64,000 bases of DNA from Saccharospirillum sp040881935 (GCF_040881935.1 NZ_JBBECH010000066.1:20919-84918), one strand, 5' to 3'. Shown: positions 15,485-25,126, counted from the stretch's first letter. Made by a program: numbers and translations. The notes: a model not told the origin generated them from the sequence alone.

Positions 15485-16744
15485 TCAGTTATCCATCTGT
15501 TTGATGATTTCCTGACCGAACTCGGAAGCCTTGACCAGTGTAGCACCTTCCATCAGGCGCTCGAAGTCATAGGTAACGCGCTTGGAAGCAATGGCATCGG
15601 CCATGCCTTTCAACACCAGATCAGCCGCTTCGACCCACCCCATGTGGCGCAACATCATCTCACCAGACAGAATCAACGAACCCGGGTTTACTTTGTCCTG
15701 ACCGGCATACTTCGGTGCAGTACCGTGAGTGGCCTCAAAGACGGCAATGTCGTCAGAGAGGTTGGCGCCAGGCGCAATACCAATGCCGCCCACTTCAGCC
15801 GCCAGGGCGTCTGACAGGTAGTCACCGTTCAGGTTCAGGGTTGCAATAACGTCGTAGTCGGCAGGACGCAACAGGATCTGCTGCAGCATGGCGTCAGCAA
15901 TCACGTCTTTTACCACAACGTTCTTGCCAGTCTTGGGGTTCTTGAACTGCATCCAGGGGCCGCCGTCGAGCAGCTCGGCACCGAATTCTTCTTTGGCCAG
16001 CTCGTAGCCCCAATCTTTGAAGGCACCTTCGGTGAACTTCATGATGTTGCCCTTGTGTACCAGGGTCAGGCTGTCACGATCGTTATCGACGGTGTATTGC
16101 AGAGCCTGGCGAACCAGACGCTTGGTGCCTTCTTCCGATACTGGCTTAACGCCGATACCGCACATTTCAGGGAAACGGATTTTAGTGACACCCATTTCTT
16201 CGCGCAGGAATTTGATGACCTTCTCTGCTTCCGGGCTGCCCGCTTTCCATTCAACACCGGCATAGATGTCTTCCGAGTTTTCACGGAAGATCACCATATC
16301 AACATCGCCAGGGGCTTTAACCGGGCTAGGTACACCGGTGAACCACTGAACGGGACGCTGGCACACGAACAAATCGAGCTCCTGACGAATGGCGACGTTC
16401 AGCGAGCGGATACCGCCACCGACGGGCGTCGTCAGCGGGCCTTTAATGCCTACTTTGAATTCACGGAAAGCATCCAGCGTTTCAGTCGGCAACCAGGTAT
16501 CGGCGTCGTAGATGGTAGTGGCTTTCTCGCCCGCGTAAACTTCCATCCAGCTGATTTTGCGCTCGCTACCATAGGCCTTGGCGACCGCTGCCTCGATGAC
16601 TGCAATCATCGGAGGGGTGACATCGACCCCGATGCCATCACCTTCGATAAACGGGATAATAGGGTTGTTGGGTACAGTCAGGGACCCTTTGGCGTCGACC
16701 GTAATCTTCTCGCCGGCCGGCACTTCAATTTTCTGATATCCCAT
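15485..16744 (-). CDS. icd: Isocitrate dehydrogenase (NADP+)
   Basis: The 419-residue enzyme converts isocitrate to 2-oxoglutarate, CO2 and NADPH. It has the substrate loop GGGIRSLNVAIRQ, in which Ser114 corresponds to E. coli Ser113, the site phosphorylated by AceK. It also has the NADP-type C-terminal pattern ATHGTAPKYAGQDKVNPGS. Length and start match E. coli Icd. It is transcribed divergently from rluE. The AceK-controlled glyoxylate branch is a family inference; aceK is not in the window. Confidence 0.97.
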   Translation of the reverse strand: MGYQKIEVPAGEKITVDAKGSLTVPNNPIIPFIEGDGIGVDVTPPMIAVIEAAVAKAYGSERKISWMEVYAGEKATTIYDADTWLPTETLDAFREFKVGIKGPLTTPVGGGIRSLNVAIRQELDLFVCQRPVQWFTGVPSPVKAPGDVDMVIFRENSEDIYAGVEWKAGSPEAEKVIKFLREEMGVTKIRFPEMCGIGVKPVSEEGTKRLVRQALQYTVDNDRDSLTLVHKGNIMKFTEGAFKDWGYELAKEEFGAELLDGGPWMQFKNPKTGKNVVVKDVIADAMLQQILLRPADYDVIATLNLNGDYLSDALAAEVGGIGIAPGANLSDDIAVFEATHGTAPKYAGQDKVNPGSLILSGEMMLRHMGWVEAADLVLKGMADAIASKRVTYDFERLMEGATLVKASEFGQEIIKQMDN

Positions 16745-16905
16745 GGTTCACTCCATCTGTGTATTATGGTTTCAACGGCGGCGGAGTATACCGGAATCGT
16801 TTGTCTACTTACAGCACCAAGGGAGACTCTGATTGTGACTTTGGTACTATGTGATGCACGCCGGGTTGCAATTCAATCACCTCTGAAAGGCTCGGATACC
16901 CAACA

Positions 16906-17643
16906 ATGACCACCCTGATCATGTTCAACAAACCCTTTCAGGTTCTCTGTCAGTTCACCGATGAACGCACCACACATCCGCGCCGCACCCTGGCCGACTT
17001 TATCCCGATTCCAGGCGTTTATGCCGCTGGCCGCCTCGATTTTGATTCTGAAGGTCTTCTGTTGTTGAGTGATGACGGAGGGCTCATACACCAGCTGGCC
17101 CACCCGGCTAATAAAGTCGAAAAAACCTATCTGGTACAGGTAGAAGGCATTCCATCTGAGGCAGACCTGGAAGCTTTGCGCCAGGGCGTTCAGCTTAAAG
17201 ACGGCATGACTCGACCGGCCCTGGTGGAATGCATCAATGAGCCTGTATCGCTGTGGCCACGCCAGCCGCCCATTCGGGAACGTAAGGAGATTCCAACCCA
17301 GTGGTTGAATCTGGTGATTGCCGAGGGGCGTAACCGTCAGGTTCGCCGGATGACCGCTCATATCGGCTTTCCAACGTTGAGATTGATTCGCTGGCAAATC
17401 GGAGAAATATCACTGGATGACCTGAAGAATGGCGATTACCGGGAGATAAAATCAGAAACAGTTTTAGATAACGGTATAACTAACCTACCAAAAAAAAGGC
17501 ACCCTGCTGGCGCCTCTTCGGGGAGTTCAAACCGTATTAAACGACCGGATCCACATCGGCGTCGTAATCCACCTGGTCGTAACCGAAGCCGAACAAACGG
17601 AAAAACTCCTTCTGGTAACCGTCAAAATCGGACAACTCGGTAA
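16906..17643 (+). CDS. rluE: 23S rRNA pseudouridine(2457) synthase RluE, with unusual C-terminal extension
   Basis: This RsuA-family pseudouridine synthase modifies U2457 of 23S rRNA in E. coli. It has the catalytic motif AAGRLDFDSEGLLLLSDDG and the RNA-binding GRNRQVRRMTAHIGFPTLRL block. The recognisable enzyme ends near residue 185 (NGDYREI). The frame then continues about 60 residues as a very basic tail rich in Arg, Pro, Asn and Ser. That tail is translated through the fabV terminator, including an A8 run at 17490-17497, and for 107 bases antisense to the fabV 3' end. A frame slip in the A8 run would shorten it. The core call is firm; the natural C-terminus is uncertain. Confidence 0.88.
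   Translation: MTTLIMFNKPFQVLCQFTDERTTHPRRTLADFIPIPGVYAAGRLDFDSEGLLLLSDDGGLIHQLAHPANKVEKTYLVQVEGIPSEADLEALRQGVQLKDGMTRPALVECINEPVSLWPRQPPIRERKEIPTQWLNLVIAEGRNRQVRRMTAHIGFPTLRLIRWQIGEISLDDLKNGDYREIKSETVLDNGITNLPKKRHPAGASSGSSNRIKRPDPHRRRNPPGRNRSRTNGKTPSGNRQNRTTR
17490..17516 (-). terminator. Rho-independent terminator of fabV
   Basis: On the minus strand a GGCGCC-AGCAG-GGTGCC stem is followed by eight T. It lies 20-47 bases past the fabV stop, inside the rluE frame. Confidence 0.8.
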
Positions 17644-18718
17644 GGTTTTCGGTGGTCACCTGGTGCCACAGCGTCTCTACTTTGCTCTGAACTTCATCGG
17701 TCAGTTCTTTCAGGTCCACCCGCACTCGCCCATGATCATCCAGGGTTAGGCTGTCTTTTCCTGAATAGAGCTCGCCTGTCAGTAGCGTATTGATTTGCTC
17801 AATACATCCTTCATGAGTGCCCTGCTCTTTCATCACCCGATACAAAAGTGAGATATACAACGGCATGACCGGGATGGCTGAACTGGACTGTGTAACCAGG
17901 GCCTTAAGTACCGACACCCGGGCACTGCCGCCGACGCGGTTTTTTAAGGTTTGGTCGATGGCCGCCGCAGCGCGGTCGAGGTCTTCTTTGGCGCGGCCGA
18001 TAGTGGCTTCACCGTAGATAGGAAAGGTCAATTCGCGGCCAATATACGTATAGGCTGAGGTCTTGGCGCCTTCAGCCAGCACGTCAGCGTCAGCCAGCGC
18101 GTTGATCCAGAGTTCCCAGTCTTCCCCGCCCATTACCTTGATTGTGTTGGCAATTTCGTCGTCGTTTGCCGGCTCCAGGGTGATTTCGGAAACCTCGCGG
18201 GTATCCGTATTCAGACTTTTGCGAGTCACTGCGCCGCCAATAGGCTTCAGTGTAGACATATAGACATCGCCGGAGTCAGGGTCTTTGCGGCGAGGTGATG
18301 CCAGACTGTAGACCACCAGATCCACCTTACCCATAGACGCCTTGATTTCTTCGATTACCTCAGCCTTACACTCATGGCTGAACGCATCAGCGTTGAAGGT
18401 TTTCGCGTACAATCCGGCACTGGTCGCTGCTTTTTCAAACGCCCGGGTATTATACCAGCCCGCAGAAGCGGGACGACGCTCCGTAGGTTCTTTCTCAAAC
18501 ATAACGCCCAGGGTGTTGGCCTTGAAGCCAAACCCGGAGACAATGCGCGACGCCAGACCGTAGCCGGTTGAACACCCGATCACCAGTACGTTCTTTGGCC
18601 CGGATGCCGCGGGTTGATGCGCTTTCACATAGTCGATTTGCTCTTGAACATGCAGGGCACAGCCAGTCGGGTGTGCGGTGGTGCAAATAAAACCACGTAC
18701 CTTCGGTTTGATGATCAT
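17537..18718 (-). CDS. fabV: FabV-type trans-2-enoyl-ACP/CoA reductase (NADH)
   Basis: A 393-residue member of the TER/FabV family that performs the last reduction of the fatty-acid elongation cycle. It has an N-terminal Rossmann pattern, NVLVIGCSTGYGLASRI. The extended catalytic motif Tyr-(8 residues)-Lys is visible as YGEATIGRAK, distinguishing FabV from FabI. Known FabV enzymes resist triclosan; that property is inferred, not seen. It converges with rluE and overlaps its open frame. Length is typical of the family. Confidence 0.96.
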   Translation of the reverse strand: MIIKPKVRGFICTTAHPTGCALHVQEQIDYVKAHQPAASGPKNVLVIGCSTGYGLASRIVSGFGFKANTLGVMFEKEPTERRPASAGWYNTRAFEKAATSAGLYAKTFNADAFSHECKAEVIEEIKASMGKVDLVVYSLASPRRKDPDSGDVYMSTLKPIGGAVTRKSLNTDTREVSEITLEPANDDEIANTIKVMGGEDWELWINALADADVLAEGAKTSAYTYIGRELTFPIYGEATIGRAKEDLDRAAAAIDQTLKNRVGGSARVSVLKALVTQSSSAIPVMPLYISLLYRVMKEQGTHEGCIEQINTLLTGELYSGKDSLTLDDHGRVRVDLKELTDEVQSKVETLWHQVTTENLTELSDFDGYQKEFFRLFGFGYDQVDYDADVDPVV

Positions 18719-18945
18719 GCCGGGTTCCTTAATAACGGTTCGCGTATGAGTTGCAGACGTCGTCTCGACGCATTAATTGAGGTCTATTCTACTGCCAGTG
18801 CGGGTGTAACGCTCTTGTTGGAATGCAAAAGACTTGTGACGGATACGAACAGTGTCCAGACGCTACAAGCACTGAAACTTATCGTCCGTTGCATTCATTG
18901 ACGATAACGGGACCAGGTTCATATTTTTAGCCCAATGGAGGCCCA

Positions 18946-19416
18946 ATGCCAGCAACATCCGAAATGCCCCACCTCACAACGGCCGTCATTGTAGAACAAA
19001 ACCGGTCTATATTAATGGTCAACGAGATAGATAACGGTATAAATGGCTGGAATCAGCCAGCTGGTCATGTGGAACCCGGTGAATCATTATTGGACGCTGC
19101 GCTGCGTGAAACCTTGGAAGAAACCCAATACCGCGTGCGTCTGACCAGTCTGGTGGGCATCTATCAGTCGATTCACGCCGCTACCGGCATTCACTACCTG
19201 CGCGTCTGTTTCACGGCAGATCAGCCTGAATGGGTTGAAAACAGTCCACGCGACACCGATATTCTGGCCGTAGACTGGCTATCGCTCGATCAATTGCTGG
19301 CCGGGCAATTCCCGCTGCGCAGTGCTCTGGTCAGCCAGGCACTGGTCGATTATCAGGCCGGACAGCGTTATCCGCTGACTCTCATTCACCCCATGTTTGC
19401 CCCCGGGAGCTTTTAA
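18946..19416 (+). CDS. nudJ: Nudix hydrolase, NudJ (YmfB)-like
   Basis: A 156-residue Nudix protein with the box G-HVEPG-E-SLLDAAL-RE-TLEE at about residues 43-61 and the early pattern HLTTAVIVEQNRSILMVNE. NudJ of E. coli hydrolyses nucleoside tri- and diphosphates and hydroxymethylpyrimidine pyrophosphate. In E. coli it also sits between rluE and mnmA, which supports the symbol. It ends four bases before the mnmA start, so the two are probably co-transcribed. Confidence 0.9.
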   Translation: MPATSEMPHLTTAVIVEQNRSILMVNEIDNGINGWNQPAGHVEPGESLLDAALRETLEETQYRVRLTSLVGIYQSIHAATGIHYLRVCFTADQPEWVENSPRDTDILAVDWLSLDQLLAGQFPLRSALVSQALVDYQAGQRYPLTLIHPMFAPGSF

Positions 19417-19420
19417 ACCC

Positions 19421-20512
19421 ATGACCTCAGTTGCCTCAACCAAAGTCATCGTCGGTATGTCCGGTGGTGTCGATTCTTCCGTAACGGCGGCACTATTACT
19501 GGAGGCCGGGTATCAGGTCGAAGGCCTGTTCATGAAAAACTGGGACGAAGACGACGGCACAGAATACTGCACCGCCAAAGAAGACCTGGCCGACGCCCAG
19601 GCTGTCAGTGACCGACTGGGGATACACCTGCACAAAGCCAATTTCGCCGCCGAGTACTGGGATCATGTGTTTGAGCATTTTCTGGAGGAGTACCAGGCTG
19701 GCCGCACGCCCAATCCGGATATCCTGTGCAATCGGGAAATCAAATTTAAAGCCTTTCTCGACTACGCCCTGACCCTTGGCGCCGACAAAATCGCCACCGG
19801 TCACTATGCCCGCACCCGCACAACCGCCCAGGGCACCCAATTGCTGCGCGGTCTGGATACCAATAAAGACCAGTCCTACTTTCTGCATGCTGTCGGTCAC
19901 GAAGAATTCGCTAAAACCCTGTTCCCGGTCGGTGAACTGGAAAAGCCCGAGGTACGCCGTATTGCAGAGAAGTACCGGCTGGCCACGGCGCGTAAAAAAG
20001 ACAGCACCGGCATTTGTTTTATCGGCGAGCGCCGGTTCAGTGATTTTCTGAAGCAATACCTGCCCGCCCGCCCGGGTACGATCGAAACCGATAGCGGCGA
20101 CGTCATCGGTGAGCACCAGGGGTTGATGTATTACACCATTGGGCAACGACAAGGGCTCGGCATCGGCGGTACACGCAACCATTCTGAAGCCCCCTGGTTC
20201 GTAGCAGGTAAAGATCTGGAGCGGAACGTTCTGACCGTGGTCCAGGGCACAGATAACCCTGCGCTGTTTACCCAGACGCTAGTATTAGCGTCAGTCTATT
20301 GGGTGGCAGGAGAAGCCCCGTCATTACCTGTCACGCTGATGTGCAAACACCGCTACCGGCAACCGGACCAGGCATGCAAGATGACAGCCACCGACACCGG
20401 TTATCAGGTTCAGTTCGAACAGCCACAACGAGCCATTACCCCCGGGCAATCAGCGGTGTTTTATCAGGGCGAGGTTTGTCTCGGTGGTGGCGTGATCGAG
20501 CGCACCTGGTGA
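19421..20512 (+). CDS. mnmA: tRNA-specific 2-thiouridylase MnmA
   Basis: The 363-residue enzyme adenylates and thiolates U34 of tRNA-Lys, tRNA-Glu and tRNA-Gln with sulfur delivered by TusE. It has the PP-loop GMSGGVDSS near residue 12, the nucleophilic Cys at about 103 in NPDILCNREIKF and the second catalytic Cys in STGICFIGERRF. The ATG at 19421, with GGGAG about ten bases upstream, gives the family start; an in-frame TTG at 19397 would overlap nudJ. Its partner tusE is at the left edge of the window. Confidence 0.97.
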   Translation: MTSVASTKVIVGMSGGVDSSVTAALLLEAGYQVEGLFMKNWDEDDGTEYCTAKEDLADAQAVSDRLGIHLHKANFAAEYWDHVFEHFLEEYQAGRTPNPDILCNREIKFKAFLDYALTLGADKIATGHYARTRTTAQGTQLLRGLDTNKDQSYFLHAVGHEEFAKTLFPVGELEKPEVRRIAEKYRLATARKKDSTGICFIGERRFSDFLKQYLPARPGTIETDSGDVIGEHQGLMYYTIGQRQGLGIGGTRNHSEAPWFVAGKDLERNVLTVVQGTDNPALFTQTLVLASVYWVAGEAPSLPVTLMCKHRYRQPDQACKMTATDTGYQVQFEQPQRAITPGQSAVFYQGEVCLGGGVIERTW

Positions 20513-20613
20513 CCAGTACCTTTGAGACAACGGAATATCGCGTTTCTCTATAATTAGATCTAACATTAATGATGATAATCAACCCTTTGATATAAAAGGC
20601 ATTAAGGAAGTTA

Positions 20614-21237
20614 ATGAGTCACTTTAGCAATCAGGTTCTGGCTCTGGCCGGTGTCTTTCAATCTGCCCTAATGGTCGAGCAGTTGGCTCGTCAGGGCAGC
20701 CTTGAACGTCCGCGACTGGAACAAACCATCCGCACCGTTCTCAATCTGAACCCCAGCTCGGTTGAAGACGTTTATGGTGGCGCAACGGGTGTGCAAACCG
20801 GACTTGTGGGGCTGAAGAAGGTGCTGGCCAAACGTGGCAAGGGGATGTCTCCCGACGTACTACGTTACGCCATGGGTATTCTACATGCCCAGCGCAAACT
20901 CATGGCGCGGGACGATCTGATGGAGACGCTCAGTCAGCATCTGACACGCGCGGTAGACCAATGTCGCTATTTTGATGACCCGCTGCACGAATCAGTCATC
21001 GCCGCCGTCGCCAACAGCTATCAACAAAGTGTGAGCAAACTGGACTTCCGCATTCGCGTCATGGGTAACCCAAGCTACCTGCAAAACCAAAACATTGCCG
21101 AACAAGTCCGGACTGCACTGCTGTTTGGTATTCGCAGCGCTCATTTGTGGCACCAACTGGGTGGCCGGCGCTGGCATATCGTGGTGAAACGTTCAAAACT
21201 GCACGACACCGCTGAACAATTGCTCGCGAGAATATAA
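20614..21237 (+). CDS. hflD: HflD homologue, peripheral membrane regulator
   Basis: A 207-residue mainly helical protein of the HflD/YcfC family. It is recognised by FQSALMVEQLARQG near the start, then YGGATGVQTGLVGLKKVL, and by its position between mnmA and purB as in E. coli and Pseudomonas. HflD of E. coli interacts with the lambda CII activator and the HflB protease; its housekeeping role is not settled. An AAGGAAG ribosome site precedes ATG 20614. Confidence 0.93.
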   Translation: MSHFSNQVLALAGVFQSALMVEQLARQGSLERPRLEQTIRTVLNLNPSSVEDVYGGATGVQTGLVGLKKVLAKRGKGMSPDVLRYAMGILHAQRKLMARDDLMETLSQHLTRAVDQCRYFDDPLHESVIAAVANSYQQSVSKLDFRIRVMGNPSYLQNQNIAEQVRTALLFGIRSAHLWHQLGGRRWHIVVKRSKLHDTAEQLLARI

Positions 21238-21296
21238 CCAGATTTTTCGGCATTTTTATAACGCAGGTTTCAGAAATCGCCTGGGAGACGAGCGGA

Positions 21297-21373
21297 GGGT
21301 GCCGGGTGTGCCCCTGCGGACTAGACTCCATGGACGGATCTACGCCGCCCCCACAGGGGCATACCCGGTGCCC
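21297..21373. repeat. Palindromic intergenic repeat, family A, copy 3 (short form)
   Basis: Arms 21297-21319 and 21350-21373 are inverted copies with a few mismatches. The 30-base loop carries a diverged core (CTAGACTCCATGGACGG, then ATCTACGCCG). The internal sub-hairpin of copy 2 is missing, giving a 77-bp short form. It lies between hflD and purB. Confidence 0.8.
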
Positions 21374-21512
21374 GTGCGGGCCAATGCCTCCCAAGTGAAG
21401 AGAACTCCGGAACTTGAGAACTGTTAAACGCATTCGTGCCCGAAGCATTGGCCTGTGTGGCGGCTGACCGGTATAATCGCCCGCCTTCACGCACCGACGG
21501 GAACCAGGCACC

Positions 21513-22889
21513 ATGGAATTAAACGCGCTCACCGCGATCTCCCCTATCGATGGCCGATACGGCTCTAAAACCGAAGCTTTTCGCACCGTTTTCAGCGAAT
21601 ACGGCCTGATCAAAGCTCGGGTCACCGTTGAAGTGCGTTGGCTTCAGCAACTGGCCAGCCACGCTGACGTCACAGAACTAGCGCCCTTTACAGCGGAGGC
21701 AAACTCCTTCCTTGATAGCATTATTGATCAGTTCTCTCTTGCAGAGGCCGAGGCCATTAAAGCCATAGAGCGCACCACCAATCATGACGTCAAAGCCATT
21801 GAGTATTTCCTGAAAACCAAGCTCAGCGAGCGGGAAGAGCTTAGCAAGGTCACCGAATTCGTCCATTTCGCCTGCACCTCGGAAGACATCAACAACCTGT
21901 CACATGCCCTGATGCTCAAAACCGGCATCACCGAAGTATTGCTGCCGCAGATGCGGACTATTCGGGACGACATTGCCGCACTGGCCAAAACCCATGCCGA
22001 CCAGCCCATGCTCAGCCGTACCCATGGTCAGACAGCATCGCCTACCACCCTGGGCAAAGAGATGGCGAACGTCGCACACCGGCTCGGCCGCCAAATTAAG
22101 CAGGTTGAAACAGTGGAGTATCTGGGCAAAATCAACGGGGCGGTGGGCAACTACAACGCGCACCTGTCTGCTTATCCAGCCATTGACTGGGCCGCAAACG
22201 CCGACGCCTTTATTACCTCCCTGGGCTTAACGCCCAACCCCTACACGACGCAGATTGAACCCCACGACTACATGGCCGAGCTGTTTGACGCCATCGCCCG
22301 GTACAACACCATCCTGATCGATTTCGATCGGGATATTTGGGGCTACATCTCACTGGGTTATTTCAAACAGCGCACCATCGCTGGCGAAGTGGGCAGCTCG
22401 ACCATGCCGCACAAGGTCAACCCGATCGATTTCGAGAACTCAGAGGGCAACCTGGGCCTGGCCAATGCTATTCTGGCTCATCTGGCGGCGAAACTGCCAA
22501 TTTCCCGCTGGCAGCGGGACCTGACCGACTCCACAGTTTTGCGCTCCATGGGCGTCGGCCTGGCACATAGCCTGATCGCCTATCAGGCTACCCAGAAAGG
22601 CATCAGCAAGCTGGAGGCCAACCCGGATCGATTGAATCAGGATTTGAACCAGGCCTGGGAAGTAATGGCCGAGGCCATTCAAACAGTAATGCGCCGCCAT
22701 GGCATTGAAGAGCCCTACGAAAAACTAAAAGCCTTCACCCGCGGCAAAGCCATTACCGAGCCGATGATGCAGGACTTCGTCAACCAGCTCGACCTGCCCG
22801 ATGCGGCTAAACAGTCGTTGCTGGCAATGACACCAGCCACCTATCTGGGCAATGCGGCCGAACAAGCCAAGGCGATCGACTCTTTTTAA
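21513..22889 (+). CDS. purB: Adenylosuccinate lyase
   Basis: The 458-residue enzyme splits SAICAR in purine synthesis and adenylosuccinate to AMP and fumarate. It is of the long gammaproteobacterial type, starting with the pattern LTAISPIDGRYGSKT. The superfamily signature GSSTMPHKVNPIDFENSEGN and the HGQTASPTTLGKE active-site segment are intact. It is followed after 130 bases by roxA, as in several gammaproteobacteria. Confidence 0.98.
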   Translation: MELNALTAISPIDGRYGSKTEAFRTVFSEYGLIKARVTVEVRWLQQLASHADVTELAPFTAEANSFLDSIIDQFSLAEAEAIKAIERTTNHDVKAIEYFLKTKLSEREELSKVTEFVHFACTSEDINNLSHALMLKTGITEVLLPQMRTIRDDIAALAKTHADQPMLSRTHGQTASPTTLGKEMANVAHRLGRQIKQVETVEYLGKINGAVGNYNAHLSAYPAIDWAANADAFITSLGLTPNPYTTQIEPHDYMAELFDAIARYNTILIDFDRDIWGYISLGYFKQRTIAGEVGSSTMPHKVNPIDFENSEGNLGLANAILAHLAAKLPISRWQRDLTDSTVLRSMGVGLAHSLIAYQATQKGISKLEANPDRLNQDLNQAWEVMAEAIQTVMRRHGIEEPYEKLKAFTRGKAITEPMMQDFVNQLDLPDAAKQSLLAMTPATYLGNAAEQAKAIDSF

Positions 22890-23019
22890 TACCCGGCGGT
22901 CAGGCCAGAACCCCCTGACCGCACTGTCCTTGTACAATCGCCGCTTTGCTGCAAAACTGAAGGGCAATGGCGGCTCCTTTCCCAGCAGTTTCACTTCTCA
23001 TCAGACTCAGGTGACTCCC

Positions 23020-24141
23020 ATGGATATGCTCGGTGGCCTCAGTGCTCAGAAATTTCTGAGCCAGTACTGGCAGAAAACCCCCTACCTGGTGCGTCAGGCG
23101 TTTACCGATCTGTTTGAAATCAGTGGCGATGAACTGGCGGGTCTGGCCACAGAACCCGAGGTTGAATCCCGCCTGGTAACGGCCAATGACTGGACTTTGC
23201 GCCACGGCCCCTTCTTTGAGGAAGACTTTGCCAACTTACCCGAAAAAGACTGGACCTTGCTGGTCCAGGCAGTTGACCACTGGGTTCCTGAAATAGCCGC
23301 ATTGTTTGATGCCTTCAGCTTTATCCCGTCGTGGCGAATGGATGACGTGATGGTGTCCTATGCCACACCCGGTGGTGGCGTCGGGCCGCATTTCGACCAT
23401 TACGATGTGTTTCTGATTCAGGTATCCGGAGAACGCGAATGGTGCATTGGCCAGACCTGTACCGAAGCCGATGACCGCCGCGACGATACCGACCTGAGCA
23501 TACTTGCCCACTTTCAGGAGCAGGAACGCTGGGTGCTCCAACCAGGCGACATGCTCTATGTTCCGCCAGGCATTGCTCACTGCGGAACAGCCCTGAGCAA
23601 AGACTGCATCACCTATTCGATCGGTTTCCGCGCGCCCAGCCAGGCCGAAACTTTGGTCGAATTTGCACAATTCGTTGCCAACAATTGCTCGGATTTTGAC
23701 CGCTATCATGACGCTGATCTAGAAGCTCGGGAAGATAACCATCTCATTACCGGGGCCGATGTAGACCGCATTCACCGTATGCTGCAAACCCTGGTACAGG
23801 ACCGTGACGCCATGGCCCGGTGGTTTGGCCGTTACATGACTCAGCCCAAATACGGCGATGCCCCCCTTGAGGAGCCGTCGCTGAACAAGACGGACATCGC
23901 CCGTCAGTTACAACGGCAACCGTTGATCCGCAATGACGCGGTCAGACTCGCCTACCAACCCGGCACACTCTTTGTGGATGGTGAAGCCATTGATACCGAC
24001 TTGCCAGCAGATGGATTGCGCTGGCTGTGTGAGCAAAAGCGAATCAGCGCAACTGATCTCGGCAGCCAGGACAATGCGACGCGCCTGTCTATACTGACAT
24101 CACTGGTCGGCCACGACGCTTTCTATTTCGACGACGAATAA
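23020..24141 (+). CDS. roxA: Ribosomal protein uL16 arginine 3-hydroxylase RoxA (YcfD)
   Basis: A 373-residue JmjC-type Fe(II)/2-oxoglutarate oxygenase, exactly the length of E. coli YcfD, which hydroxylates an Arg of ribosomal protein L16. The iron ligands are visible as His124 and Asp126 in GPHFDHYDVF and His187 in VPPGIAHCGT. The C-terminal winged-helix-like dimer domain follows. ATG 23020 matches the family start; an in-frame start at 22852 would overlap purB. The reaction couples ribosome modification to oxygen and to 2-oxoglutarate, made by Icd in the same window. Confidence 0.93.
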   Translation: MDMLGGLSAQKFLSQYWQKTPYLVRQAFTDLFEISGDELAGLATEPEVESRLVTANDWTLRHGPFFEEDFANLPEKDWTLLVQAVDHWVPEIAALFDAFSFIPSWRMDDVMVSYATPGGGVGPHFDHYDVFLIQVSGEREWCIGQTCTEADDRRDDTDLSILAHFQEQERWVLQPGDMLYVPPGIAHCGTALSKDCITYSIGFRAPSQAETLVEFAQFVANNCSDFDRYHDADLEAREDNHLITGADVDRIHRMLQTLVQDRDAMARWFGRYMTQPKYGDAPLEEPSLNKTDIARQLQRQPLIRNDAVRLAYQPGTLFVDGEAIDTDLPADGLRWLCEQKRISATDLGSQDNATRLSILTSLVGHDAFYFDDE

Positions 24142-24313
24142 CGCGGGAGCAGTGACCCTTCCACCCTATCCGGAGACTCAAACCTTCATGTCTGCAATTA
24201 AACGCTGGTATCCAGGGGTATCGGTAATTCGTTCGAAGGATCTTGGAGGGTAATAACAAAAGGCGCACAACCTTTTGACACATAGGAATACGTCTTTGCC
24301 TCAGGCAATCAAC

Positions 24314-24547
24314 TCAGTGAAGAATCACCTCTTCATCTTCCATCGTATCGGTTTCTTCACCGGACTCTATTTCCGTTGCCACCTGTACGCCAGCTGAAAT
24401 CATGGCGCGGGCAACGTCTAGCCGTTGCTCTTTCAGACGCTCTTTGGCTTCATCAGAAAACCGGATGACCAGCAAGGGGGCATCGTTGGAATCAGCGCGG
24501 CGCAGTGCCACTTCGCCGTTAGCCAGCTCGATAATTTCCCAGTACAT
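24314..24547 (-). CDS. Conserved small acidic protein of unknown function
   Basis: A 77-residue protein, MYWEIIELANGEVALRR..., ending in a very acidic tail (EEVILH). AAGGAG lies four bases before ATG 24547, which argues that it is translated. The first half looks like small beta strands and the second half is a helix (DEAKERLKEQRLDVARAM). No membrane segment or signal is seen. I do not recognise a named family; similar small proteins may occur in pseudomonads. It is monocistronic or downstream of the 24644-25123 gene. Confidence 0.7.
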   Translation of the reverse strand: MYWEIIELANGEVALRRADSNDAPLLVIRFSDEAKERLKEQRLDVARAMISAGVQVATEIESGEETDTMEDEEVILH

Positions 24548-24643
24548 AATGCTCCTTGTCGCTTCGTTGAGCGCATCCGAAGTGATGGTTTTAAGTCACC
24601 AGGGAACTCTCAAACTGCCTCATTCAAACAGGGTTAACCTTGG

Positions 24644-25123
24644 TCAACTGTGGTCGCTTTGTGCTCTTACATCGTCGACCCATTGTTGCAGCTCATCCAG
24701 ACATCTGCGGTAATATTTTGTTGGTTCTTGGTTATCGTCAGACACCAGCGCAATGCGGTTTGGATCGGCTTTTTTGACGTTTTCTGATACCAAACCCGAC
24801 GACCATTGGTTCAGATCGCGATGCAGCTGCTGCATCCAGTGACCAGATTGTTCCAGCCCGGCTTGAACCGATTTCAGCTCCCAGGCATCGGGCCGGGCAC
24901 GGTGCCAGAAATTCAGCAACTCATCCAGTAGCATTTCCGGTGCCAGCTTCACTCCATAGGGTTCGGCCGCTTCACACACAGCCGCCTTCCAGGCACGGTA
25001 TGCCAGCACTTCAAAGGCCGACTCACACGCCTGGCGCTGCGCCGCTGCCGCGTCCTGTTCCGCCAAAGCCAACATCAGCCGGGACTGATACAACAATGCA
25101 TTGGTAAGACCGCGTCGGTTCAT
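24644..25123 (-). CDS. DUF6586-like helical protein
   Basis: A 159-residue, largely helical soluble protein with an Ala- and Gln-rich N-terminal half (LALAEQDAAAAQRQACESAF) and a Trp-containing C-terminal half. The layout recalls the DUF6586 family of Pseudomonas, but that is from memory of general pattern, not a firm match. ATG 25123 follows the stop of the upstream yfaZ-like gene by three bases, so they share a transcript. Function unknown. Confidence 0.65.
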   Translation of the reverse strand: MNRRGLTNALLYQSRLMLALAEQDAAAAQRQACESAFEVLAYRAWKAAVCEAAEPYGVKLAPEMLLDELLNFWHRARPDAWELKSVQAGLEQSGHWMQQLHRDLNQWSSGLVSENVKKADPNRIALVSDDNQEPTKYYRRCLDELQQWVDDVRAQSDHS

Positions 25124-25126
25124 GAC

